Below, piece after piece: positions 35,534 through 44,537 of a DNA stretch of 64,000 nucleotides (its first letter is position 1; every line of letters begins with the position of its first letter). The notes under the pieces are model-generated. The model searched no databases. It saw nothing but the letters and a program-made list of their open reading frames with translations, and was not told the DNA's origin. The stretch covers positions 2,914,001 through 2,978,000 of the forward strand of contig NZ_CP091819.1 of NCBI RefSeq assembly GCF_019740355.2. Direction: 5' to 3'. This DNA is from Paracrocinitomix mangrovi (GTDB taxonomy: Bacteria; Bacteroidota; Bacteroidia; Flavobacteriales_D; Crocinitomicaceae). A program made the translations under genes and the position numbers.

Positions 35534-35570
35534 AAAAAACCCGGTACTTTTTAAGGTGACCGGGTTTTTT
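35534..35570. terminator. Bidirectional intrinsic terminator
   Basis: AAAAAACCCGGT (35534-35545) pairs with ACCGGGTTTTTT (35559-35570), with partial pairing inside the loop. The A-run and T-run on both sides let it serve the lipoprotein gene and the converging 35590-35949 gene. Confidence 0.88.
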
Positions 35571-35589
35571 ATATTCAGTAAATACTTGC

Positions 35590-35949
35590 TTAGTAAAGCT
35601 TCAACTTTAAGAAAGTTCTCATTTCTTTAATTTCTTCTCTGTTCCATTTGTTATCTGCTTTCTTTAACAATTGCAACAAATAAGATAAGTTTTCAGCATC
35701 TGTTCCAGGCTCCACCAATTCCTCTTCACCTTCATCATCTTCTACTTTTTCTACGGTGTGATCAAAACATCCTTCTTCTGTGATGTATTCTGCAGCCAAA
35801 CGAAGTACCTTTGCTAAAAGTGGATCCTCATCCTGTAAAGCGTCTTCTCTAATATCCATCAATGCCTTAGGCAATTTTTCAGTATCAAATCCTTTTTCAA
35901 GTTGTTTGATAATTTTATCAAGCTTTTCGTTCGACTTTTCCTGTACCAT
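35590..35949 (-). CDS. Small acidic protein, unknown
   Basis: The product is soluble, helical and acidic (119 residues from the ATG at 35949, MVQEKSNEKLDKI). It has LAKVLRLAAEYITEEGCFDHTVEKVEDDEGEEELV and the C-terminal LSYLLQLLKKADNKWNREEIKEMRTFLKLKLY. No domain is recognised. A TTG-AAA pair precedes the ATG in frame. It faces a bidirectional terminator. A regulatory or chaperone-like role is possible but unsupported. Confidence 0.65.
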   Translation of the reverse strand: MVQEKSNEKLDKIIKQLEKGFDTEKLPKALMDIREDALQDEDPLLAKVLRLAAEYITEEGCFDHTVEKVEDDEGEEELVEPGTDAENLSYLLQLLKKADNKWNREEIKEMRTFLKLKLY

Positions 35950-36066
35950 TTTCAAAAATTTTGACCAAAAATAATTAAAGTCTTTAATATGCGGCCTATT
36001 ATTTCAAATCTAGCTCAATGATTTATCAATATTTTGTATTTTCGAACTGCTTCCAAATTCCATTGA

Positions 36067-36822
36067 GTGAAGAAAATTGATATCATAACGGCCCATAATA
36101 TTTCAATTGACTATGATGCTGCAACAGTCATGAATAGAGGTGTTGCAAAGTTTTTAGACCTTTTGATAATATTTGTTTATGCCTTTATTTCATATCTCAT
36201 TATTGCCAGTGTTTTTGCTTCAACTTATAATTGGAGAACAGGCGAAATACCTGAAATTGTAATTATCATGCTGGTAATTTTTGAATTGCCGATTGTTTTT
36301 TATTCCGTAATCATGGAATATTTTCTCAAAGGTCAAACGGTGGGTAAAATGGCAATGGGCATTAGGGTTGTAAAAATTAATGGTGAAAACGCCAACTTTA
36401 ATGATTATGCCATGCGCTGGGCTTTTAATCTGGTAGATTTTTGGGTTTCTGGTGGAGCTGTTGCAGCTTTGTTTATTAGTACTACAGATAAGGGACAAAG
36501 GTTGGGAGATATTTTGGCGCAAACAGCTGTCGTTAAAAATAACCCAGATCAAGTGTATTCTATTCGAGATATTCTAAATATCAAAGACCGAACTAAACAT
36601 GAACCAACTTATTTAGGTGTTTCTAAGTTTACTGATGAGGATATGATTTTGATAAAAAATGCAATTACCAGAGTTAAAAAATATCCCAATGAACCGCATA
36701 AAGAATTGGTTCGAGAATTAGCAAAAAAAGCAGCAGAAGAACTCAATTTGGAAGAAGTTCCACAGAAGAAGCTAACGTTTCTGAAAACACTTTTACAAGA
36801 TTACATTGTATTAACCCGATAA
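36067..36822 (+). CDS. RDD family membrane protein
   Basis: The RDD domain (~15-160) has its first Arg-Asp pair in MNRGVAKFLDLLIIFVYAFISYLIIASVF, the central YFLKGQTVGKMAMGIRVVKINGE and the closing DKGQRLGDILAQTAVVK. About three membrane helices are visible. The C-terminal ~70 residues are soluble (TDEDMILIKNAITRVKKYPNEPHKELVREL). RDD proteins are linked to sodium/proton exchange in a few species, but the role is generally unknown. The start is GTG at 36067. TATTTTCG at 36037-36044 is a possible -7 box. Confidence 0.86.
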   Translation: MKKIDIITAHNISIDYDAATVMNRGVAKFLDLLIIFVYAFISYLIIASVFASTYNWRTGEIPEIVIIMLVIFELPIVFYSVIMEYFLKGQTVGKMAMGIRVVKINGENANFNDYAMRWAFNLVDFWVSGGAVAALFISTTDKGQRLGDILAQTAVVKNNPDQVYSIRDILNIKDRTKHEPTYLGVSKFTDEDMILIKNAITRVKKYPNEPHKELVRELAKKAAEELNLEEVPQKKLTFLKTLLQDYIVLTR

Positions 36823-36879
36823 TCAGCTGGTTAAATCGTTACGAATTTAAACAACGCGTTAAATTCTTATCAACTTTGA

Positions 36880-36912
36880 TTTGCTCCATAATCTTTTAAA
36901 TCCTTACATTCG
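36880..36912 (+). promoter_or_regulatory. Promoter of the PKD/SprB adhesin gene
   Basis: TTTG (36880-36883), 21 nt, then TACATTCG (36905-36912), 7 of 8 matches to TAnnTTTG. The ATG at 36944 would then have a leader of about 28 nt. Confidence 0.45.
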
Positions 36913-36943
36913 TGGCGATTACAATTTTAATCACCAAAAAATT

Positions 36944-39900
36944 ATGAAAAAACTATTTACGCTCTTAACATTGATGATGACGCTATTGGCTTTTAACGCC
37001 TCTGCTCAAGTGTCTTTTACAGCCTCTCAAACCAGTGGTTGTGCTCCTTTAACGGTGAATTTTATTAATACCAGCACCCAGGGAGATGACTTTTGGTGGT
37101 ACATTGATGGAAACTCATTCAATCAAACCAATGTTCAATACACCTTTACAAATGGTGGTTATCAAACGGTATATCTTGATGCTTATTCAGGAGGATCTTT
37201 TATTGGATCATACAATGTGAATATTGATGTTTTTGGCCCTCCAAGTGAGGTATATTTTTATAACGGAGATGTGAAATGTCCTGGAGACTTTGTTGAGATG
37301 AATTGTTATATGGCTGGGGCAGCATCATATTCTTGGGATTTTGGTGATGGTAGTACAGCAAGTGGAGATTATTACCAACAACACACTTATTCTACACCAG
37401 GAGATTATTATATCAATGTAACCATTACAAGTAGTTGTGGGACTCACGTAGTAACTGATACGGTTACAATTGACAATAATTTGCCGTATTTCGGAGGTAA
37501 CGCATACTTTAATATTAATCCTGTTACAGTGTGCCCTAACACAAATATATGGGGTAATGCAACAAATGGATACTCTGCATATTCTTGGGATTTTGGAGAT
37601 GGTAACACTGCTTCTGGTAATGATTATGAGCAATGGTCATATACCAATATAGGGTCATATAATGTGAATTTGACAATTTCAAACGGATGTGGGGTTGACA
37701 CTGTATTAACCGAGGTTGTAACTGTAAGTAGTGGTACACCGGTTCAAAATCCTCAATTAGGATTGCCGGATACAGTTTGCCCAAATGCTATGTTTTGGGC
37801 AGATGCATGGTCGGATGATGGTATAGATTATGTTTGGGATATGGGAGATGGTTCTCCAACGATAAACAATCAATCACATGAACATACTTACACATCTCCT
37901 GGTATTTACACTGCAACTTGTGTGATTACGAACAACTGTGGAAATTCAACTACAGAAACACAAACCGTAGTTGTAAGTCCAAATGCACCGGTTAACAATC
38001 CATATTTTAGCACGAGTCAAAATGTAGTTTGTCCTGGTGATATAATTGACTTCTGGGCAAACTGGGAGTATGATGTTTATATTGATTTTGGTGACGGGAC
38101 AGGAGCAAATGACAATAGTGTTTACCACTCTTATGATTCTCCTGGAACATATCCTGTATCTGCAACCATTCAAAATGCATGTGGTAATTCAATAACACTT
38201 TACGATACAATTTCTGTTCAAAATAACTTACCGATAAATTTAAATAATTTATACGCCAATGCATGGCCTTCTCCAGCTTGTCCAGGAACTGAAATTGAAT
38301 TTGACGCTGCATGGGGATATCAGAGTTACCAATGGAATTTTGGAGATGGAACTACTTCTACCAATCAGAATGCTGATCATATTTATAATTCAACAGGGAT
38401 ATATAATGTTGACGTTTTAATAACTAATGGATGTGGTAATCAAGGTACAGCTACTGTATCTGTTGATATTCAGGATAACCTACCAATTACAAATATTTAT
38501 TTTGAGGTGAGTAATGACACTATCTGTCCAGGAAACAATGTTTCTTTTATGGTAGATGATGGAAATGACAATGGTTATAGTATCTACTGGGATTTAGGTG
38601 ACGGAACTACTTCAACTAATTTTGGTGTCTCACATTCTTATGATAATGTAGGTGTTTATCCTATATCATTAACACTTACAAATGGATGTGGTAATGATAG
38701 TACGATTTTTGATACTGTTGTTGTGTCTAACTCTTACGCTCCACAGCCTGGAGATTATCAGGTGTTTGCTCAGCAAGAAGGATGTGTGGGTGATGATTTA
38801 TACTTTGTTCTTATGCCTTCCGGATCAGCAGATATTACCTGGGATTTTGGAGACGGGAACAGTTCATCTACCGTTCAGGTTGTTGATGTTCAAGGAGTAA
38901 ATGAGGTAGATGTTGCTTTTAATGCTTATACTGCACCCGGAACTTATTGGGCTACATATACCTTGACAAATGCATGTGGTTTCTCAGTTACTGATTCCGT
39001 TGAGATAAATGTTGGAGGTAATGGTGCTTCAATAATTCCTGATGTGTCTTTTTGGTGGGATGAAACACAAACAGCATGTCAGGGACAACCAATTGAATTT
39101 GTAGCTGTTGGTGGGGCAACTTATGTTTGGGATTTTGGTGATGGTACTGGTAATCTGGTAACCTATCAATCATTGTCTCCGGTTTACCACACTTATGCTA
39201 ACCCTGGGTCATACACAGTTTCTGTTTCAACAATAAACCAATGTGGTAATACAGATGATTCAGATGAAAATATTTTCATCCCTCAATCGCAAATGGATAT
39301 TACAACTAATACTGTTGTTCAATCTAATTGTGGAACCAATAACGGTATGGCAGTTGCCTCAGTAAGTGGTGGTATGCCTCCTTACCAATATTCATGGACA
39401 AATGGTGATCAATCTGTTATTGCAGATAGCTTGGCATCTGGTATTTATGTGTTAACTGTAACAGATAATAACGGATGTTCAAATGAAGCTATAGCTACAG
39501 TAAGTGATGAAGAAGGTGTAACTATCTTATTGGACAATATTGTAGATGTTGACTGTTATGGAGAAGATAACGGAAGTATTTCTGTATCTATTTTAGGAGG
39601 AGCTCCTCCTTATAATATCCAATGGTCAAACGGTGATCAAACAGAAGATATTTTTGGATTGCAAGCTGGACCTTATGAGATATTTGTAACAGATGCAAAT
39701 GGATGTTTTGCTGTTAAGAGTTACGAAGTACAACAGCCTACAAAATCTAATGTGTCAGTTATTACTACACCTTCAGCTTGTGGAGGAAGTAATGGAACCG
39801 CAGTTGCTACAGTTAACAACGGTACAGGTCCTTACAACTTTATCTGGCCAAATGCAACAGGACCTTCTAACCAAACTGGTGGTTTAGAGCCTGGTATCCA

Positions 39901-41026
39901 TACATTGTTAGTAATTGATGGAAATACATGTTTATTACAGAAAAACTTTGCGATAAATGAGCAAGGAGGACCAATCATAGTTACAGATTCAACTTTCCTT
40001 GGAACTTGTAATGGTGATTTATCTGATATCTATATCAGTACAATTGGTGGACAACAACCATTCACTTATACATGGTCAAACAGTACTTCAAATCAGGATT
40101 TATTAGATGTACTTCCTGGAGAATATGAAGTAGAAGTTACAGGAAATAACGGATGTTCATCTTATGCAAGTTTTGTAGTTGCTGAAACATCTCCATCTGC
40201 TACAACAATCTGCATGGTTGATGTTGATACAAATACACAAACTAACTTGATTGTTTGGGAGGATATCAATGATCCTGGAATTGCTTATTATAATATCTAC
40301 AAAGAAAGTTCTGAAGCTGGATTATTCTACTTAATTGGAACGCAAAGTGCAGATAGTTTAAGTCAGTATTTTGATACGCAATCTGATCCATCAATTAGAT
40401 CATGGAGTTACAAAGTATCATCAGTTGATGATTGTGGAAACGAATCTGAATTGTCAGATGAGCACAAAACAATCCACTTAACTACCAATCAAGGAATTGG
40501 TGGAGAAATCAACTTGATTTGGGATCATTATCAAGGATTCAGTTATTCAACATACTTCATCCATAGATATCATCCTTCAACAGGTTGGGAAGTATTAGAT
40601 TCACTTTCTTCTTCGTTGATCTCTTATACTGACTTTGCTCCTCCTGGAGACAGTAATCTTGTATACCGTGTGTCAATCAACACACCTGGAATTTGTACTG
40701 CAACAAACAAAGCACAAGATTATAACTCTTCAAGATCAAACAATGAGTCAATCAACTTCCCTGAAGACAATACTGATTTAGGAGTAAGTGATGAGAATTA
40801 TGAGTTGAATATTTATCCAAATCCAACAAACGGATTGGTTCAAATTAAATACACATCATTGATCAATGAAATTAGATTGTACGACATTTCAGGTAAAATG
40901 GTGTATGCGACAACTGAAAGCAATAACACACATCAAATAGATATGTCAGCTTTTGAAAGTGGGGTATATACTATTCAGATATTCTCTGATCAAGGATTGC
41001 TAAATGGCAAGATTATCAAAGAATAA
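36944..41026 (+). CDS. Giant PKD/SprB-repeat surface protein with T9SS type A sorting domain
   Basis: The start at 36944 gives the signal peptide MKKLFTLLTLMMTLLAFNASAQ. Next come about nine PKD domains (eight with a W/D-x-GDG core, such as YSWDFGDGSTASG, YVWDMGDGSPT, YQWNFGDGTTST, YVWDFGDGTG), then four SprB-type repeats (each with a Cys-Gly-N-G start, PPYQYSWTNGDQ-like core and VTDNNGC end), a fibronectin III-like region, and a type A sorting domain (LNIYPNPTNGLVQIKY...IRLYDISGKMVY...SGVYTIQIFSDQG). PKD and SprB repeats occur in gliding adhesins. It is expected on the cell surface. The 3' end overlaps the converging gene by 11 bp. Confidence 0.93.
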   Translation: MKKLFTLLTLMMTLLAFNASAQVSFTASQTSGCAPLTVNFINTSTQGDDFWWYIDGNSFNQTNVQYTFTNGGYQTVYLDAYSGGSFIGSYNVNIDVFGPPSEVYFYNGDVKCPGDFVEMNCYMAGAASYSWDFGDGSTASGDYYQQHTYSTPGDYYINVTITSSCGTHVVTDTVTIDNNLPYFGGNAYFNINPVTVCPNTNIWGNATNGYSAYSWDFGDGNTASGNDYEQWSYTNIGSYNVNLTISNGCGVDTVLTEVVTVSSGTPVQNPQLGLPDTVCPNAMFWADAWSDDGIDYVWDMGDGSPTINNQSHEHTYTSPGIYTATCVITNNCGNSTTETQTVVVSPNAPVNNPYFSTSQNVVCPGDIIDFWANWEYDVYIDFGDGTGANDNSVYHSYDSPGTYPVSATIQNACGNSITLYDTISVQNNLPINLNNLYANAWPSPACPGTEIEFDAAWGYQSYQWNFGDGTTSTNQNADHIYNSTGIYNVDVLITNGCGNQGTATVSVDIQDNLPITNIYFEVSNDTICPGNNVSFMVDDGNDNGYSIYWDLGDGTTSTNFGVSHSYDNVGVYPISLTLTNGCGNDSTIFDTVVVSNSYAPQPGDYQVFAQQEGCVGDDLYFVLMPSGSADITWDFGDGNSSSTVQVVDVQGVNEVDVAFNAYTAPGTYWATYTLTNACGFSVTDSVEINVGGNGASIIPDVSFWWDETQTACQGQPIEFVAVGGATYVWDFGDGTGNLVTYQSLSPVYHTYANPGSYTVSVSTINQCGNTDDSDENIFIPQSQMDITTNTVVQSNCGTNNGMAVASVSGGMPPYQYSWTNGDQSVIADSLASGIYVLTVTDNNGCSNEAIATVSDEEGVTILLDNIVDVDCYGEDNGSISVSILGGAPPYNIQWSNGDQTEDIFGLQAGPYEIFVTDANGCFAVKSYEVQQPTKSNVSVITTPSACGGSNGTAVATVNNGTGPYNFIWPNATGPSNQTGGLEPGIHTLLVIDGNTCLLQKNFAINEQGGPIIVTDSTFLGTCNGDLSDIYISTIGGQQPFTYTWSNSTSNQDLLDVLPGEYEVEVTGNNGCSSYASFVVAETSPSATTICMVDVDTNTQTNLIVWEDINDPGIAYYNIYKESSEAGLFYLIGTQSADSLSQYFDTQSDPSIRSWSYKVSSVDDCGNESELSDEHKTIHLTTNQGIGGEINLIWDHYQGFSYSTYFIHRYHPSTGWEVLDSLSSSLISYTDFAPPGDSNLVYRVSINTPGICTATNKAQDYNSSRSNNESINFPEDNTDLGVSDENYELNIYPNPTNGLVQIKYTSLINEIRLYDISGKMVYATTESNNTHQIDMSAFESGVYTIQIFSDQGLLNGKIIKE

Positions 41027-41471
41027 ACTCAGAAAAACAATTTAGGTCAGGAACACAAAACCTGGCAGCAAATTTAGTAGGCAATGCGGCGGTGATTTCA
41101 CCGTCGCTTGTTTTATATACCAACTTGTTATCTTCAATTCTTATCGGCAAGTTTTGACGACTTACGAAATCGTAATTTTTGATTAAATCGTGATCTGTTT
41201 TTACCAAAGCAACTAAACTTCTATCATTAAAACCGTTGGCTCTTGTGATTTGTTGATAGGAAGTAATAATTCTAATATGAAGTATTTTACCACTTGGACT
41301 TTTCCATTCAATAGTTCCTAAATAGGTAACTACTTCTCTTCCCCAATCTCTTTCTATTGTTTCACTTTCACCTGCTTCATAATCCCATGTATGCTCCCAA
41401 TAAGTTGTGTCCTGAGCATAAGTAGTTGAAGCTAAAATTCCCAAAGTCAATATGATAAATAGTTGTTTCAT
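41016..41471 (-). CDS. Small secreted protein, unknown
   Basis: A signal peptide (MKQLFIILTLGILASTTYAQ) precedes ~130 residues with a Trp-rich start (DTTYWEHTWDYEAG) and C-terminal Cys pair (FAARFCVPDLNCFSEFIL). No family is recognised. Its last three codons overlap the end of the convergent adhesin gene, and both stops are intact. A soluble periplasmic or secreted location is likely. Confidence 0.65.
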   Translation of the reverse strand: MKQLFIILTLGILASTTYAQDTTYWEHTWDYEAGESETIERDWGREVVTYLGTIEWKSPSGKILHIRIITSYQQITRANGFNDRSLVALVKTDHDLIKNYDFVSRQNLPIRIEDNKLVYKTSDGEITAALPTKFAARFCVPDLNCFSEFIL

Positions 41472-41511
41472 AATATTTTATACGAAACAAAATTATAAAA
41501 AGTTGAACGTT

Positions 41512-42381
41512 TTAGGATATTGTGAATTTCCTTTTAATGAGAGGAGCAGCATAATCTCTGTAAATAATTACAGTATAATGCCCTCTTCCCCAATTGGATA
41601 CATCCTGGTTTAATCTGAACACATACTCTCCCGGTCCGTAAGGAACTTCTTTGAGAGGGTAAGTTATATTTTTACCATTTTGATATTTTATCAATACGCT
41701 AACAACACAATGTGTATTTAAGTAAAATGGAATATCACCCTGTATAGACTGAATTTTATCTGTAAACAACACATCCGGATCTTTTTCATAGGTAAAAGAA
41801 TACCAGGGCATTTGTATTCCCATCAAATCTGCAACTTTGCGTTTTAAATATTTGACGTTTTCACCAGATTCATCATGAATTGATCCTATGTCGTGTCCAT
41901 CAGATAAAACCCATACTGCATGTTGAATAGCGTCGATAGGAAAATTATATTTCTCTACAAATCGAGCAAGGTGCACCCAGTTTTCAGGAGCCATGTAGCC
42001 AACTTCAAATGCAGATTTGGAATAAGGAGACCCTTTTTTTGCCTGACAGCAAAAACCAAATAAACTAGCAGTGTCTTTTTGACTTGGAGCCAACGCTAAA
42101 AATGAGCTTTTAGCTATAAAAATATCTTGAATTGTGGTGTCCTCTGAAGTTAATCTTCTACCTCCTTCTACCCACATAAATATGGAATCAGTTGATTTAT
42201 TTTCAACTAACAATTGCATGCAATTTCCTGAATGACCTCCAAGACCGGACAAAGAAGCGTCTACTTTGTTTTGTGATAATAATTTCTCTAGTGAAATGTA
42301 CTTTGTAGAGTCTCTGTCTAAACCAAAAGCTATTGATTGACAAAGCAATAGTAAGATTGTAATGTAGTGTTGATGACTCAT
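41512..42381 (-). CDS. Secreted protein, unknown
   Basis: ATG at 42381 (MSHQHYITILLLLCQSIAFG) gives a good signal peptide; the frame runs ten codons further. The mature ~270 residues contain GGHSGNCMQLLVENKSTDSIFMWVEGGRRL and a two-Cys segment (FGFCCQAKKGSPY), then WVLSDGHDIGSI and a C-terminal strand region (GPGEYVFRLNQ, GRGHYTVIIYRDYAAPLIKRKF). No family is recognised. It is the last gene after sufS-sufE-sufT in the same orientation, 41 bp after the last, possibly cotranscribed without a functional link. Confidence 0.62.
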   Translation of the reverse strand: MSHQHYITILLLLCQSIAFGLDRDSTKYISLEKLLSQNKVDASLSGLGGHSGNCMQLLVENKSTDSIFMWVEGGRRLTSEDTTIQDIFIAKSSFLALAPSQKDTASLFGFCCQAKKGSPYSKSAFEVGYMAPENWVHLARFVEKYNFPIDAIQHAVWVLSDGHDIGSIHDESGENVKYLKRKVADLMGIQMPWYSFTYEKDPDVLFTDKIQSIQGDIPFYLNTHCVVSVLIKYQNGKNITYPLKEVPYGPGEYVFRLNQDVSNWGRGHYTVIIYRDYAAPLIKRKFTIS

Positions 42382-42421
42382 AGATTGAAGTTTAACTATA
42401 TAGTCAATCAACTAATTTTCG

Positions 42422-42742
42422 TTACAAAAAGCCAAGCTCAAGTTGAGCTTCTTCACTCATCATGTCTTTGTCCCATGGTGGATCAAAAACAATGTTAATC
42501 TTCGCTTCACTAACCTCTTCAATCAATTCAACTTTGTTCTTAACGTCCACAGGTAAACTTTCAGCAACCGGACAATTGGGTGAAGTCAAGGTCATGTCAA
42601 TTTCTACATTACCGTCTTGTTTAATCTTCACCTCGTAAATCAATCCAAGTTCAAAAATATCTACCGGAATTTCCGGATCATAGATTTCCTTCAAAGCCGC
42701 AATAATTTTGTCTTCCAGCTCCTTTTTCTCAGACTTGTCCAT
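42422..42742 (-). CDS. SufT/MIP18-type Fe-S assembly protein
   Basis: The DUF59 (MIP18/PaaD) fold is seen in KIIAALKEIYDPEIPVDIFELGLIYEVKI, the MTLTSPNCPVAESLPVDVKNKV segment with its conserved Cys, and the ending FDPPWDKDMMSEEAQLELGF. Members help deliver Fe-S clusters. The ATG at 42742 (MDKSEKKELEDK) fits the family; the frame opens eight codons earlier at 42766 and there would overlap sufE by 4 bp (ATGA). Either is possible. It belongs with sufE and sufS. Confidence 0.88.
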   Translation of the reverse strand: MDKSEKKELEDKIIAALKEIYDPEIPVDIFELGLIYEVKIKQDGNVEIDMTLTSPNCPVAESLPVDVKNKVELIEEVSEAKINIVFDPPWDKDMMSEEAQLELGFL

Positions 42743-42762
42743 ATTTCCACTTCCTGTTACAA

Positions 42763-43182
42763 TCATTTCACCATTTTTAAAGCGAGTGCATCCATTTTCA
42801 TTTGTTTCACCATAGACACTAAACCATTAGATCTGGTAGGTGATAGGTGTTCTTGTAGTCCAATTTCTTTTATAAAATCCAATTTGGCATCTACTATATC
42901 CTCCGGTTTTTCATTAGATAATACGTGTACCAAAAGAGATATAATACCCTTAGCAATTACTGCATCTGCATCAGCAGTAAAAATTACTTTTCCGTCTTTG
43001 AGCGTTGAATTCATCCAAACCTTACTTTGACACCCTTTAATTAAGCGGTCATCAGTTTTTAATTCGTTATCAATTAACGGAAGATCTTTTCCTAACTCAA
43101 TGATATATTCATACTTCTCCATCCAATCTTCATAAATGGAAAAATCTTCTATCAATTCTTGCTCTTTCTCTAGTATGCTCAT
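42763..43182 (-). CDS. sufE: Sulfur acceptor protein SufE
   Basis: SufE takes the persulfide sulfur from SufS and passes it to the SufBCD scaffold. The acceptor Cys51 sits in DRLIKGCQSKVWMNS. The C-terminal half shows ADADAVIAKGIISLLVHVLSNEKPEDI and the IGLQEHLSPTRSNGLVSMVKQMK helix, typical of the family. The length (139) is normal. Its start codon shares a base with the stop of sufS (gene ends at 43182). The SufBCD genes are not in the window. Confidence 0.95.
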   Translation of the reverse strand: MSILEKEQELIEDFSIYEDWMEKYEYIIELGKDLPLIDNELKTDDRLIKGCQSKVWMNSTLKDGKVIFTADADAVIAKGIISLLVHVLSNEKPEDIVDAKLDFIKEIGLQEHLSPTRSNGLVSMVKQMKMDALALKMVK

Positions 43183-44408
43183 TAACGTAACATATTCACA
43201 GATTTATTCAATGCGTCAATGAATAAATCAACTTCTTCAATCGTATTATATAAACTAAATGATGCACGTATTGTTCCGGGAATTTTAAAAAAATCCATCA
43301 CAGGCTGCGTGCAGTGATGTCCTGTTCTAACTGCTACTCCTTGCTGATTCAATAGTGTTCCAATATCATAAGGATGGGTTCCCTCCACTAAAAATGAAAG
43401 AATGCTGCTTTTGTTTTCAGCCTGACCATAAATCTTTACCCCTTCAATTTCTTGAATTCTGCTTGTTGCATAATTCAAAAGTTCTTCTTCATGCTCCAGT
43501 ACTTGATCGTAATCCAATTCAGCCATCCAATCAATAGCTGTTCCCAGTGCAATACCACCAACAATATTAGGAGTACCTGCTTCAAATTTAAAGGGCAAAG
43601 TGTTGTATTCAGTTTTTTCCATGGTGACAGTTTTAATCATGTCACCTCCTCCCTGGTATGGAGGTAAGGCATCAAGCAAATCTTCTTTACCATACAAAAC
43701 TCCAACGCCGGTAGGTCCAAATGTTTTATGACCGGAAAATACCATAAAATCGCAATCCAAATCTTTAACATCAACTCTTAAGTGTTGAAGAGATTGAGCT
43801 GCATCCAACAAAACCTTAGCTCCTGCTTTATGCGCTTTTTGAATAATTTCTTTAACTGGATTTATGGTACCCAAAGAATTAGAAATATGAGTAAAAGAAA
43901 GTAGTTTAGTTTTCTCACTTAAAAGTTCATCTAATTTCTCCCATTGCAATTCACCATTTTCTTTTAGTGGAATGTATTTTAACACCAGGCCGTGCTCTTC
44001 AGCTTTCATTTGCCACGGAACAATATTAGAATGATGTTCCATTTCTGTGATGATAATCTCATCACCTGATGATAATCCGGCTGTAAAACACTGAGCAATT
44101 AAGTTTATTCCGCCGGTTGTTCCGGTAGTGAAAATTACTTCGTGCTCGTGTTCAGCTCCAATAAACTGTTGGATACTGCGCCTTGCAATTTCATAATTCT
44201 CTGTGCTTATTTGACTTAAATGATGAACCCCTCGGTGAATATTTGCATTTTCTGATTGATAGAACTGTTGAATTCTATCAATAACCACCTGAGGTTTCTG
44301 AGAAGTAGCCCCGTTGTCCAAATAGATTAATGGGTATTTCCCTACCTTTTGTTTAAGTACCGGAAATTGTGCTCTTATCTTAGATATGTCCAATGTCAAA
44401 ACGCTCAT
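43182..44408 (-). CDS. sufS: Cysteine desulfurase SufS
   Basis: SufS is a PLP enzyme that removes sulfur from cysteine for Fe-S cluster assembly. The start at 44408 (MSVLTLDISKIRAQFPVL) is the family start; the frame extends 29 codons more. Visible signatures are YLDNGATSQKP, NIHRGVHHLS, FTTGTTGGINL, ITEMEHHSNIVPWQ, HISNSLGT, DAAQSLQHLRVDV, the PLP lysine in FSGHKTFGPTGVGVLYG and the active Cys in VRTGHHCTQP. A TAACTTTG box is 7 nt before the start and a Fur/PerR-like palindrome lies further upstream, so iron or peroxide control is plausible. Confidence 0.95.
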   Translation of the reverse strand: MSVLTLDISKIRAQFPVLKQKVGKYPLIYLDNGATSQKPQVVIDRIQQFYQSENANIHRGVHHLSQISTENYEIARRSIQQFIGAEHEHEVIFTTGTTGGINLIAQCFTAGLSSGDEIIITEMEHHSNIVPWQMKAEEHGLVLKYIPLKENGELQWEKLDELLSEKTKLLSFTHISNSLGTINPVKEIIQKAHKAGAKVLLDAAQSLQHLRVDVKDLDCDFMVFSGHKTFGPTGVGVLYGKEDLLDALPPYQGGGDMIKTVTMEKTEYNTLPFKFEAGTPNIVGGIALGTAIDWMAELDYDQVLEHEEELLNYATSRIQEIEGVKIYGQAENKSSILSFLVEGTHPYDIGTLLNQQGVAVRTGHHCTQPVMDFFKIPGTIRASFSLYNTIEEVDLFIDALNKSVNMLR

Positions 44409-44414
44409 TTGGTA

Positions 44415-44422
44415 CAAAGTTA
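44415..44422 (-). promoter_or_regulatory. -7 box of the suf operon
   Basis: TAACTTTG on the minus strand is a perfect TAnnTTTG match. Its final G lies 7 nt before the A of the sufS ATG, which leaves a leader of about 3 nt. Confidence 0.45.
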
Positions 44423-44449
44423 AATAGAGTTTTTGGCTTATTGACAGTT

Positions 44450-44470
44450 TATTTAGAATAATTCTAAATA
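44450..44470. promoter_or_regulatory. Fur/PerR-like palindromic operator between sufS and aminotransferase
   Basis: A perfect 10-1-10 palindrome with the core TTAGAAT-A-ATTCTAA. The Fur family uses 7-1-7 boxes such as TGATAATnATTATCA (Fur) and TTATAATnATTATAA (PerR), to which this core is close. It lies about 40-60 nt upstream of the expected sufS transcription start and could also act on the divergent aminotransferase gene. Confidence 0.6.
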
Positions 44471-44511
44471 GGTAAGAAAGTTTTATTCTATTCACCCAAT
44501 TTTTAATTCTT

Positions 44512-44519
44512 TATTTTTG
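44512..44519 (+). promoter_or_regulatory. -7 box of the aminotransferase operon
   Basis: TATTTTTG is a perfect TAnnTTTG match directly before an ATG at 44520. This argues that translation starts at the later ATGs (44535/44538), giving a leader of about 12-16 nt. Confidence 0.4.
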
Positions 44520-44537
44520 ATGAAATCTGATTTTATG

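Noticed and set aside
36014-36067. 7-bp inverted repeat CTCAATG/CATTGAG near the RDD gene start
   Set aside because: The arms are 40 bp apart and short; easily expected by chance in AT-rich DNA.
37325-37633. Antisense frames of ~100 codons in the PKD adhesin gene
   Set aside because: The composition (Ile/Cys/Thr-rich) has no protein-like features, and the plus-strand gene is unambiguous.
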